The position numbers and the translations under genes are program-made. A model generated the notes under the pieces. The model searched no databases, had not been told where the DNA came from, and saw only the letters and a list, made by a program, of their open reading frames with translations. A stretch of 64,000 nucleotides of DNA from Lachnospiraceae bacterium. Its GTDB lineage: Bacteria > Bacillota > Clostridia > Lachnospirales > Lachnospiraceae. How positions within the stretch are numbered: the stretch's first letter is position 1; each line of letters opens with the position of its first letter. This document shows positions 15,892 through 23,866 of this stretch, in pieces. The stretch lies in the NCBI GenBank assembly GCA_902363555.1, contig CABJAM010000002.1, positions 749,954 through 813,953 on the forward strand, written 5' to 3'.

Positions 15892-16824
15892 TCAGAATAA
15901 TGCATTGTCACTGTCGATCTTGTGGACGACAAAGTTCGCTGTAAGTACGACGATAAAGCCCACAATGGACTGATAGAAACCGGCCGCGGATGACCGTCCC
16001 ACATCGTTGAGCTCCAGCAGCGCCTTGTAAACATAAGTGTCGATCGTGCTGGTGGCGTCCATCAGCGGGCCGGAGCGCATGGGCACCTGGTAGAACAGTC
16101 CGAAATCCGAGTAGAAAATGCGGCCCACACTGAGCAGCACCATGGTAATCACCGTCGGCTTAATGCACGGCAGTGTTATATACCATATCTGCTGCCACTT
16201 GCGCGCCCCGTCCACCACAGCGGCCTCATACAGCGTCTGGTCGATGCCGAGAATGGTCGAGTAGTAAATGATCGTATTATAGCCAAAGCTTTTCCACAGA
16301 TGAACGAGCACCAGAATAAACGGCCAGTATTTCGGTTCACTGTACCAGGCCACTGTACGGTGCAGCACGGAATTATTGATAAATCCGTTATCCTGGCTTA
16401 AAAATGCAAATACAATGTAGCTGACAATAACCATTGATATGAGATAGGGCACCAGGATCAGCGTCTGATAGCTCTGCTTTGCCCTGCGGTTGGCCACATC
16501 ATTGAGCATCATGGCCACAGCAATGGCGATGATCGTTCCCAAAACTATGAAAACCAGATTGTACCCGATGGTATTTCTGGTAATATTCCATGCATCCTTT
16601 GTCCGAAACAGAAATTCAAAGTTTGAAAGCCCCACCCACGGGCTTTTAAAAAAACCAAGCGAATAATTGTAGCTCTTAAATGCCAGAAACAGGCCGAACA
16701 TGGGCATATAATTATTAACGATCAGATAGATAAACCCCGGCGCCATCATAAGGAACAGAGGAAGGTATTTTTTTATTCTCGCCTTTCTTCTCCCAGGCCT
16801 TTTTTCAACCACGACCTTTGCCAT
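15892..16824 (-). CDS. Carbohydrate ABC transporter permease (LplB-like)
   Basis: This 310-aa protein has a basic N-terminus followed by six transmembrane segments ('YLPLFLMMAPGFIYLIVNNY' is the first). The LplB hallmark 'YMPMFGLFLAFKSYNYSLG' and the EAA loop 'LYEAAVVDGARKWQQIWYITLP' are clear. It forms the other half of the heterodimeric pore with the gene at 14981-15877. GGGAGG precedes the ATG. It is separated from the binding-protein gene by an 88-base gap with an 11-bp perfect stem-loop (16847-16879). Confidence 0.92.
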   Translation of the reverse strand: MAKVVVEKRPGRRKARIKKYLPLFLMMAPGFIYLIVNNYMPMFGLFLAFKSYNYSLGFFKSPWVGLSNFEFLFRTKDAWNITRNTIGYNLVFIVLGTIIAIAVAMMLNDVANRRAKQSYQTLILVPYLISMVIVSYIVFAFLSQDNGFINNSVLHRTVAWYSEPKYWPFILVLVHLWKSFGYNTIIYYSTILGIDQTLYEAAVVDGARKWQQIWYITLPCIKPTVITMVLLSVGRIFYSDFGLFYQVPMRSGPLMDATSTIDTYVYKALLELNDVGRSSAAGFYQSIVGFIVVLTANFVVHKIDSDNALF

Positions 16825-16846
16825 ATTTTCAAAGCCTCCCCTAAAG

Positions 16847-16879
16847 CTCCGGATTCCAAAACTTAGCAGGAATCCGGAG
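16847..16879 (-). other. Intercistronic stem-loop between binding-protein and permease genes
   Basis: Perfect 11-bp arms CTCCGGATTCC (16847-16857) and GGAATCCGGAG (16869-16879) enclose an 11-nt loop. There is no T-run after it, so it is probably not a full terminator. It is more likely an mRNA-stability or processing element that sets different levels for the two genes. Confidence 0.65.
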
Positions 16880-16912
16880 TACTTATTTATTTATAACACG
16901 TATCTATGGACC

Positions 16913-18475
16913 TTACTTACCATTTGACGACAGAAATTCATCCAACTGCGCCTGTTTTTCGTCAATTACATCCTGAATACCGGCGGCCTTCAGCTCCTCT
17001 CGGAACTTGGGCAGTGTTTCATCCACATCCATGGAACCGCACAGCAGCGCCGCATAATACTTATCCATCACATTTACGCAGGCCGTATATTCATTGGTCA
17101 CCTTGCTCGTATCAAAGCAGAAGCCCACGCCCTTGGACATTAAGGCTGTCGCATCATAGTTACGGAAATTCTCATAATAGCCGTCCTTCATACTGTAAGT
17201 CAGCGGCCCCGGCTCCCAGTTGGGAAGTGCCCACGAAGCCACCCAGCCTGCGGACCATTTCGTGCTGGTCACATCCTGGCCTTCAAGAAAATCGATCTTT
17301 CCGTCTGCATTGAGCTGATAATCCAGCCCTTCCACACCATATTTTAAAAGCGTGCAGATTTCCGGATTCGTATAAAGCTCCTCAAACACCTTAAACGCCT
17401 CGTCCGGATGCTTTGTTCCTGCTGCAATGGCGTAAGACAGGGAGGAAAGCATATCAGCCTTTGTCCAGTTTTCGGTCAGGCGCAGTGCATACATCGTTGC
17501 ATTGGGGTCTTCCGGGTCATAATTGGCCAGCGTCATATTATTGATCGCGCCAAAAGCCTTATTTGCATTGAAATAGGTGGAGAAATATTCGGTATTGCTC
17601 GTGGCGTCCGCCATGATCAGGCCTTCCTGATACCATTCCCGCATCGTCTTACAAAAATCTATGAAATCCTGGCAGTCCAGCAGATTGACCACCTTCGTGC
17701 TCTGTCCGTAATTTTCCAGCACGCCAAGGTTATTGCCATCGCCAAGTCCATCCCATGTCCACTGTGCCACAAGGATATTACCGGTCTGAGGTACGATCGG
17801 GTAAATATCAGGGTACTTTTCTTTCGCCTGCTGAGCCAGCGCCTTCACCTCATCTAATGTATAAAGCTTGTCCGGATCAAATTTCAGGCCCATTTCATCC
17901 GCCAGTGTTCTATTCACATTGAATACGGTTGGGTTTGAGAAATTCCGGTTTACAGTCAGAGAATACATCCGGCCGTTGATCCTTGCAGCCTCATAATAGG
18001 ATTCCGGAAATACACTCTTAAATTCTTCGCTGGCATTTTCGTAATAATCTGTAATATCCAAAAGCTGTCCGGCGCGCACATAGCCATTGATATTAGCGCC
18101 GTTGACAAATGTAATATCGATATCCCCCGGGGAGCTTAACAGCAGGTTGATCTGCTGCTGTGCAGAACCCATGTTAGAAAACTGCACCTCCAGCCGGCAG
18201 TTTATTTTAGGTATGAGAATTTCGTTAATGGCATCCTGCACCGCTGCCAGATCTTCTGTATTTCCAGATGTGACAAACAGCGCCTTGATCGTCACCGGGT
18301 CGCCGACGGGTGCATTGCCCTCTGTGGCCGCCTTTGTGCCATCTCCCGATCCGGAAGCCTTTGCCGGGTCATTACCCGAAGCGCCGCCGGAGCCACTGCC
18401 GCATCCAGCCAGAAGCATGGAAATTACAAGCAACATTGCCGTAATCATTGAGAAAAGCCGCTTTTTAGTTTTCAT
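16913..18475 (-). CDS. Extracellular oligosaccharide-binding lipoprotein (LplA-like, DUF3502 C-terminus)
   Basis: This 520-aa protein has a lipobox ('LLAGCGSGSGG') after a hydrophobic signal and a Gly/Ser/Ala-rich linker. The body resembles family 1 solute-binding proteins ('LLSSPGDIDITFVNGANING', 'LTVNRNFSNPTVFNVNRTL'). The last ~60 residues ('LPKFREELKAAGIQDVIDEK') match the DUF3502 tail found in LplA-type lipoproteins. It would capture an oligosaccharide for the two permeases downstream. It follows the kinase/regulator pair of the same strand, behind a terminator, and its upstream region carries direct repeats suited to that regulator (18556-18588). The substrate is unknown. Confidence 0.9.
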   Translation of the reverse strand: MKTKKRLFSMITAMLLVISMLLAGCGSGSGGASGNDPAKASGSGDGTKAATEGNAPVGDPVTIKALFVTSGNTEDLAAVQDAINEILIPKINCRLEVQFSNMGSAQQQINLLLSSPGDIDITFVNGANINGYVRAGQLLDITDYYENASEEFKSVFPESYYEAARINGRMYSLTVNRNFSNPTVFNVNRTLADEMGLKFDPDKLYTLDEVKALAQQAKEKYPDIYPIVPQTGNILVAQWTWDGLGDGNNLGVLENYGQSTKVVNLLDCQDFIDFCKTMREWYQEGLIMADATSNTEYFSTYFNANKAFGAINNMTLANYDPEDPNATMYALRLTENWTKADMLSSLSYAIAAGTKHPDEAFKVFEELYTNPEICTLLKYGVEGLDYQLNADGKIDFLEGQDVTSTKWSAGWVASWALPNWEPGPLTYSMKDGYYENFRNYDATALMSKGVGFCFDTSKVTNEYTACVNVMDKYYAALLCGSMDVDETLPKFREELKAAGIQDVIDEKQAQLDEFLSSNGK

Positions 18476-18555
18476 AAAATCTCCTCCTGTACATCATATA
18501 TTTGTTACAATGTTTACATGTCTATCATACATTTTATTGTGCATAAATTTCTATC

Positions 18556-18588
18556 ATATCCATGACTCAAAATGTTATATCCGTGACT
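18556..18588 (-). promoter_or_regulatory. Direct repeat upstream of the binding-protein gene, candidate AraC-type activator site
   Basis: ATATCCATGACT (18556-18567) and ATATCCGTGACT (18577-18588) recur with a 21-bp period, two helical turns. TCTATCATA also occurs twice nearby (18521-18529, 18550-18558). AraC-type activators typically bind such repeats; the regulator at 18740-20335 is the likely owner. Confidence 0.55.
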
Positions 18589-18650
18589 TTATATCTTATC
18601 AGCGATATATACAGCGTTATACTTTGTCATAATGCACAATTTAATCCATA

Positions 18651-18701
18651 AAAAATATCGCTGACATCCTGAATTTCCTCTTGATTTCAGGATGTCAGCG
18701 A
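18651..18701 (-). terminator. Rho-independent terminator after the kinase/regulator pair
   Basis: A perfect 16-bp stem pairs 18658-18673 with 18686-18701. On the minus strand it is followed by ATATTTTTT. It lies about 40 bases past the response regulator stop and isolates it from the importer operon. Confidence 0.8.
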
Positions 18702-18739
18702 CATTATAAAATTTATTCAGGCCGGACCAGAAATGTCCG

Positions 18740-20335
18740 TCACTTTTGGGCACAGCTCTTTCGGTATTCATTGGGCGTCATCCCATAAACCTTTTTAAAA
18801 AGCTGGGTAAAATGAGAAAAGTTGCTATATCCCACCTTCATGGCGATCATACTCACCGACAGGCGCGTGCTTTCCAAAAGCTGCCTGGCCAGCTTCATCT
18901 TCTCCTTGAAAATAAAATCCGCTACCGTATATCCGGTTTCCCGTTTAAAAAGCCGTGAAAAATATTCGGGATTCAGATGTACATGAGAGGCGACCTCATT
19001 TCTTGTAAGGTTTTTATCCGGGTGATCTTTAATAAAATTGACCGCTTTTTCCACAAGACTGGTATCCTCCGGCGCCTGTTCCCGGTCCGGTGTAAAAAAG
19101 CCTGTGACCGTATCCACACATTCTATGAAATAGCTGTATTTAATACACCCCTCCGATAAAATTTTAAGTGATTTATCGGACGGAAATATCTGCTCCAGCT
19201 TTAATTGTTTTTTCGAGACAACCGACAATACAGCCTCCAGAAGCCGGAAATACAAATATTTTAAAGTCTCCCGGTTCATCCGCTCGCAGTTTTTTTCATC
19301 CTCAAAAAATCGGGTCAGCTCCTGCTTGAGCGCATCCCCGCGGTTTTCCTCAAGCCACCGCGGCCAGCTCCGGGTATTGAGCATATAAAGAAAATTCGTA
19401 TTTCCCGAACCACAGGCTTCCGGCTCCTTAAAGCTGTACAGCGACGCGGTGGGCACGATCTTATCCCCGGCCATCTGGGATATATCATGCATGACCGTCT
19501 CCAGGCCGGATAATCCGGTCCACTGCCGGTAAAACAGGGCGGTATAAAACCCATCGTCCGGCTCCGAGGCTTTAAACCGGACCAGACCGCCGATGCAATC
19601 CAGCACATCGCTCATGGCCTTTTCACCACAGAGAAATATCCAAAACCGGCCGTCGATCTCATTAGAAACGATAATCTCCATAAGCAGCGGAGAAAATATT
19701 TCTAAAAGAGCCTTCCGAAGCTGCTGTTTATAAGCCGCACCATCCCAGTGCTCCGGCTGCGCGCCTTTCCAGTGCATGGTCAAAAGTACGGGAAAGAGGA
19801 TCAGCTCGGTGTAGCGCCGTTCCAGAAAAAGCGGCAGTATTTCCCCGAAGCTTTTCGCACCACTCTCCTTCATCGTAAAATGGCAGAGCGCATCCTCCAG
19901 CAGCAGATCCCGTTTTTCCTTAAATACCGCCCCTTCTCTGGCATTCCTCTGCATCGCCTGCTTTTCTGCGATCCTTGCGCACAGCTTCTGCACACAGGCC
20001 GTAATTTCCTCATAGGTCGCCGGCTGCAGCAGATAATCAAAGCTGCCCATGTGCAGCGCCGTCCGGGCGTACTCAAAATCCGCATGGCTCGTGAGGAATA
20101 CTACCTCTATGGATGGAAACCGGCTTTTCGCCCACCGGCACAGCTCCAGTCCATTTTCCCCGGGCATCTCTATATCACAGAGCAATATGGCAATATCCTC
20201 TGTCTCCAAAAGCTTTCGCGCCCCGGCACCTCCGGTAGCTGTAAATATGCAGTCCACCGGAAGCCGATCCCAGGCAACGCCGTCGCGGATGCCTGCAACC
20301 ACATCCTTCTGGTCGTCAACGATCAAAACATTCAT
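18740..20335 (-). CDS. Response regulator with AraC-type output (YesN-like)
   Basis: This 531-aa protein has an N-terminal receiver ('MNVLIVDDQKDVVAGIRDGV', phospho-acceptor in 'ILLCDIEMPGENGLELC', later 'FDYLLQPATYEE', where the usual Lys is replaced by Gln). A long middle region leads to a C-terminal AraC HTH pair, 'RNEVASHVHLNPEYFSRLFK' and 'MIAMKVGYSNFSHFTQLFKK', ending 'YGMTPNEYRKSCAQK'. The loss of the conserved receiver Lys may alter its switching. Its ATG overlaps the stop of the kinase gene (ATGA). It is expected to activate the importer genes at 14981-18475. Confidence 0.92.
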   Translation of the reverse strand: MNVLIVDDQKDVVAGIRDGVAWDRLPVDCIFTATGGAGARKLLETEDIAILLCDIEMPGENGLELCRWAKSRFPSIEVVFLTSHADFEYARTALHMGSFDYLLQPATYEEITACVQKLCARIAEKQAMQRNAREGAVFKEKRDLLLEDALCHFTMKESGAKSFGEILPLFLERRYTELILFPVLLTMHWKGAQPEHWDGAAYKQQLRKALLEIFSPLLMEIIVSNEIDGRFWIFLCGEKAMSDVLDCIGGLVRFKASEPDDGFYTALFYRQWTGLSGLETVMHDISQMAGDKIVPTASLYSFKEPEACGSGNTNFLYMLNTRSWPRWLEENRGDALKQELTRFFEDEKNCERMNRETLKYLYFRLLEAVLSVVSKKQLKLEQIFPSDKSLKILSEGCIKYSYFIECVDTVTGFFTPDREQAPEDTSLVEKAVNFIKDHPDKNLTRNEVASHVHLNPEYFSRLFKRETGYTVADFIFKEKMKLARQLLESTRLSVSMIAMKVGYSNFSHFTQLFKKVYGMTPNEYRKSCAQK

Positions 20336-22080
20336 TCCTTAACGCTCCTTTCCAAATTGCAGACACCGGAACAGGCCGGGCTGTCACCTGAAATCATCCC
20401 ACACGGGATCATAACCTCGCTGAGCGCACCGCCATCGTCCATAAACGACCACTCGGCCAGACTGCCATAAATAAGTCTCAGGCGGCTTTTAAGATTATCA
20501 ATACCGATGTGAGACTCCATGGACGGTTCGCTCTCGTAATCATTAAAATGTTTTAAAAGCTCAGGACCATAGCCGCCGCCATTGTCCGCCACCTGGATAT
20601 CCAGATAGCTCATATCCTCACCCTCCAGCACAACGGCCTTTACGCGGATGTCCAGAGCCTTTCCACTGCAAAATCCATACTTGTAGGAATTTTCCACAAA
20701 GGTCTGTACGACCAGCGGCGGAACCTTTACCGACCGGGCGCTCTCCTGGATATCCTCTGTATAAACGATTTCCTCCGATACATAATTGCGTATGAGCTGC
20801 ACATAATTGCGCGCAAATTCCAGCTCCTCAGAAAGCATGACAAGATTCCGGTTATCCTGGAACATATAGCGCAGATGCCTGGAAATCTCAATGATCATAT
20901 TCTGGACCTTGTCATACTTCTTTTTAAAGGTCAGTGCGTATAAAGACTTTAAGCAGTTAAGATAAAAATGGGGCTTTAACTGGAGCTGATAGTAGCCCAG
21001 CTTGATCCGCTGCCCTTCCAGTTCATCCTCGTAGGCCTTCACCCGCAGCGTCTTTATCTGCTCCAGCATCTCGTTAAAGGTCGTATTGAGCTGGGCAAAC
21101 TCCTCAATGGCATAGTCCTCCCTGGCACATCCACCGGCCATGACGTCCATACTGCCGTCGCGGATACGCTTCATCGTGTCCATCAGATTTTTCAGCGGCC
21201 CCGTAATCTGCCGCCGTAAAACAACCGCGGAAAATATGCACATAGCGCAGCAGCCCAGGGTAATGAGTATAATGACGATCTGTGATATCTGCGGCTGTAT
21301 CCAGCGGTTTTTTGGCGTAAGCATGTAAGCGATCAGATCCGTATTTCCCACAGCCCCGGAATATATGTAATACTTACTGTCCGCCGCCGCTGTATCATAA
21401 TATTTAGCAACTCTGGCCGTCATATCCGTTTCCCCGTAAAAATCACCATTGGCGCCGTACACCCAATGTAAGTCCTGAGCATTCTCCTTATTCCTTTCGG
21501 AAATATCCGTAATACTCCCCTGATAGTCCACCACCGCCGCCATATACACACCCGAGGTTCCAAGAATTTTTATCAGGTAAGATTTATCACCGCCATCGGT
21601 AACGATCCACTCATCGATTGCGGTATCGCCGGAAGCCCTGTCCTTGAGCAGCGATTTTATATACTCCTTGGAATTGAGCGTAAATACGGACTGCTCGCAG
21701 TAATAAATGGAGCTGCCCGAATCGTAGATCACAAAAAGCGCCGCCAGATTTTTATTAAAATTCAACTGCACCTTGAGCATCTTTTTCAGATTATAGACCG
21801 CCAGGTATTTATTCACAGCGCTTCGGTTATACACAAGATTACTGTAATCCCGATTGTCCATGAATACATTTTTTAAGTAGGTGTCCGTATCCTCCACCAG
21901 CCCCGACACCTGGTTCACATAGGTGTCAAAGGTCCTGAGATTGACCTTCCCCAGATCCCTGGAATAGCTGGATATGGAAAACATGCTGTAACCGCCCAGG
22001 GCGGCGCTGAGCACCAGATAGCCCACGATGGACACCAGCGTGATCTGCCGTTTTAAAGTTACCCGTTTTTTATGAATCAT
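20332..22080 (-). CDS. Sensor histidine kinase with extracellular sensor domain (YesM-like)
   Basis: This 582-aa protein has an N-terminal transmembrane helix ('ITLVSIVGYLVLSAALGGYS'), an extracellular domain of about 230 residues, a second helix ('IVIILITLGCCAMCIFSAVV'), a HAMP-like linker, then the kinase core. The H-box is 'YYQLQLKPHFYLNCLKSLYA', the N-box 'LVVQTFVENSYKYGF' and the G-box 'VADNGGGYG'. This is the standard YesM layout. It signals to the regulator at 18740-20335, with which it is co-translated, and probably senses the sugar handled by the neighbouring importer. GGTGGGGA precedes the ATG. Confidence 0.93.
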   Translation of the reverse strand: MIHKKRVTLKRQITLVSIVGYLVLSAALGGYSMFSISSYSRDLGKVNLRTFDTYVNQVSGLVEDTDTYLKNVFMDNRDYSNLVYNRSAVNKYLAVYNLKKMLKVQLNFNKNLAALFVIYDSGSSIYYCEQSVFTLNSKEYIKSLLKDRASGDTAIDEWIVTDGGDKSYLIKILGTSGVYMAAVVDYQGSITDISERNKENAQDLHWVYGANGDFYGETDMTARVAKYYDTAAADSKYYIYSGAVGNTDLIAYMLTPKNRWIQPQISQIVIILITLGCCAMCIFSAVVLRRQITGPLKNLMDTMKRIRDGSMDVMAGGCAREDYAIEEFAQLNTTFNEMLEQIKTLRVKAYEDELEGQRIKLGYYQLQLKPHFYLNCLKSLYALTFKKKYDKVQNMIIEISRHLRYMFQDNRNLVMLSEELEFARNYVQLIRNYVSEEIVYTEDIQESARSVKVPPLVVQTFVENSYKYGFCSGKALDIRVKAVVLEGEDMSYLDIQVADNGGGYGPELLKHFNDYESEPSMESHIGIDNLKSRLRLIYGSLAEWSFMDDGGALSEVMIPCGMISGDSPACSGVCNLERSVKE

Positions 22081-22229
22081 TGTATCCCCACCCGCATAAA
22101 ATACTTTTCAAAAAAATTTATGTAACAGCCCGGCTCCTATGAGCGGTTACAAATTTATATTAGCACATACGGGGGCAATACTCAAACGCAAATTTATTAT
22201 AGCTAAAATGCATATACTTACGAACATTC

Positions 22230-22379
22230 AGAAATGCGGTTTTAATCAGCGAATCGGATTGGAAAGAAATTGAAGAAACCTTATACCTCATGTCCATACC
22301 AGAGATGGCGGAATCGATCATTAAAGGCGGCAATACGCCATTGGAAGAATGTATACCAGAAGACGAGGTGGATTGGTAG
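22230..22379 (+). pseudogene. Remnant of a Phd/YefM-family antitoxin gene (C-terminal half)
   Basis: From 22233 one frame reads 'NAVLISESDW...EETLYLMSIPEMAESI...NTPLEECIPEDEVDW' and then a stop at 22377-22379. This is the conserved second half of YefM-type antitoxins, the toxin-neutralising part. The N-terminal DNA-binding half is missing: the frame upstream has no ATG and meets a stop at 22200-22202. No YoeB/RelE-like toxin frame follows; downstream sequence enters an inverted repeat. It is thus a fossil of a toxin-antitoxin module. It and the inverted repeat fill the roughly 420-base gap 22081-22500. Confidence 0.75.
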
Positions 22380-22425
22380 GTGTACCGAAAATCAAAATGA
22401 CAGATTATATGCCAGCATCCACAAA

Positions 22426-22492
22426 GTGCCAGCTCCAGCACCGTCAGCCGTAGTCCTCACAAATCCACGACTGTTAATGCTGGAGCTGGCAC
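22426..22492. repeat. Inverted repeat downstream of the alcohol dehydrogenase gene
   Basis: Perfect 15-bp arms GTGCCAGCTCCAGCA (22426-22440) and TGCTGGAGCTGGCAC (22478-22492) enclose 37 nt. It starts just past the stop of the minus-strand gene at 22501. No good T-run follows on the minus strand, so it is either an atypical terminator or a small mobile-element scar next to the antitoxin remnant. Confidence 0.6.
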
Positions 22493-22500
22493 TTATGATT

Positions 22501-23550
22501 TTAGTTATCCATCTCCGGTGATAGCAGCACTCTGGCCACCTCCAGTGTTCCCGAGGCCAGCGCCTGGATTTTCTCCACGGCCCGGCTCAGCGGAGCTTTC
22601 TCAACTGTATAGATATCTGTTTTCAGTTTTCCCATGGCGATGAGTTCAAAAAGGATATGTATCTCCTCCTTCGTATATGTAAAACTGAATTTCAGATCGT
22701 ACTCCTTTGGCCCAAGAGCCGCTGTCACCATCTCGTAAGGGCGTCCATCGCTGCCAATGAGCATCACCTGGCCCCCCGCCATGGTCAGATCCACACAGGT
22801 GCTTACCGATGCCGGGTGGCCGGCAGCCTCAAAGGATACTTGGGCGCCGCCGGCATGGCTTAAAATAGCCCGTGCTTTTTCCACATCCTGCGCATCTGAC
22901 GGATTGAACGCATAATCCGCTCCGGCCTTTAACGCCACCGCCCGTTTAGATGGCAGAGGATCAAAGGCGATCAGCACACCGGCACCCGCCATTTTTACCG
23001 CCTGTATGACAGACAGCCCGATGGAACCGCAGCCGGTGACGACCGCATGATCACCCACACGAAGCCGGGAGCGCCGCACCGCATGAAGGCCCACACCCAT
23101 GACGTCAAACAGGACGGCCTGCTCAAAGCTGACAGCATCCGGAATTTTAAACAGCTCGTTTGCGGGAAATTTTGAAAGAACATATTCTGAATAGGCGCCC
23201 TGAGTTCCCGGCCCTATGCCCAGCGTATTGGGAAACGCATGGCTGCATGTATTTGGATGGCCCGTATTACACGAGTAGCATTGCCCACAATCCCCCGGAG
23301 GCCCTACGGCCACCCGGTCCCCCGGAAGAAAACCGGACACACCTTCACCGATGGATTCTACATAGCCCACAGCCTCATGGCCGGGAACCAGCTCCCAATC
23401 AAAAATACCGGGCATGGAGTAAGCGTGGACATCCGTTCCACATATTCCGCAATACATAATCTTAACGACCACCTGACCCGGACCAGCCGCTGGCTTCGCC
23501 ATATCGATCAGCTCCATATGCCCGGGGCCATAATATTTTACCGCTTTCAT
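22501..23550 (-). CDS. Zinc-dependent alcohol dehydrogenase (MDR family, polyol-type)
   Basis: This 349-aa protein has the medium-chain dehydrogenase layout. Catalytic zinc ligands lie in 'YCGICGTDVHAY' and 'VPGHEAVGYV', structural zinc cysteines in 'CGQCYSCNTGHPNTC', and the nucleotide-binding Rossmann part around 'VTGCGSIGLSVIQAVKMAGA'. The closest general groups are sorbitol, galactitol-phosphate and threonine dehydrogenases; substrate and cofactor choice cannot be fixed by eye. GGAGGATT precedes the ATG. It is divergent from the LysR gene, across a 316-base gap with a good plus-strand promoter and a possibly structured minus-strand leader. It may act with the dehydratase and permease beyond the LysR gene. 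Confidence 0.88.
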   Translation of the reverse strand: MKAVKYYGPGHMELIDMAKPAAGPGQVVVKIMYCGICGTDVHAYSMPGIFDWELVPGHEAVGYVESIGEGVSGFLPGDRVAVGPPGDCGQCYSCNTGHPNTCSHAFPNTLGIGPGTQGAYSEYVLSKFPANELFKIPDAVSFEQAVLFDVMGVGLHAVRRSRLRVGDHAVVTGCGSIGLSVIQAVKMAGAGVLIAFDPLPSKRAVALKAGADYAFNPSDAQDVEKARAILSHAGGAQVSFEAAGHPASVSTCVDLTMAGGQVMLIGSDGRPYEMVTAALGPKEYDLKFSFTYTKEEIHILFELIAMGKLKTDIYTVEKAPLSRAVEKIQALASGTLEVARVLLSPEMDN

Positions 23551-23577
23551 AAATCCAATCCTCCTTATATATACCTA

Positions 23578-23597
23578 CCACTCAGCATAATGAGTGG
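23578..23597 (-). other. Leader hairpin just upstream of the alcohol dehydrogenase RBS
   Basis: CCACTCA (23578-23584) and TGAGTGG (23591-23597) form a perfect 7-bp stem with a 6-nt loop. A GGGCT/AGCCC stem follows near 23650-23670. Together they suggest a structured leader of 100 nt or more. No known riboswitch consensus was recognised. Confidence 0.35.
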
Positions 23598-23707
23598 CGT
23601 GGGTGCGAAACAAACTCACCGCAGCTCGGAGAGGAGCCTTAGGGGTGGCGGGCTTGTCTCAGCCCCCGTGAATTGTTACGCCATCCTGTCTGAACCGATA
23701 CCTTTTA

Positions 23708-23736
23708 TTGACATACTTTAGTATTTTTATTATATT
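23708..23736 (+). promoter_or_regulatory. Sigma-A-type promoter for the LysR gene
   Basis: TTGACA (23708-23713, perfect consensus), 17-bp spacer, TATATT (23731-23736). The LysR ATG is at 23867, giving a leader of about 125 nt. The same AT-rich stretch offers TATAAT on the other strand for the dehydrogenase. Confidence 0.65.
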
Positions 23737-23866
23737 GGATATATACATGTATGCACGTATTGGCCCTGGGGTGCCGCCGGCGCACAACATACACGCTGCA
23801 CAAAAGCTTACGCAGCAGTGCCGCGCCGTCCACTCCTGTCAGGCCTGATTTTATGGGGGGATATCT

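Noticed and set aside
22380..22500. Possible YoeB/Txe toxin remnant after the antitoxin fragment
   Set aside because: No frame gives a recognisable toxin motif; only an inverted repeat is evident.
22160..22521. Two open frames (93 codons minus, 83 codons plus) near the antitoxin remnant
   Set aside because: Neither is in the frame that encodes the YefM-like segment; they lack RBS and family resemblance.
23640..23760. TPP (thi-box) riboswitch suggested by a CTGAGA motif on the minus strand
   Set aside because: The required second conserved half is absent and the downstream gene is not thiamine related.
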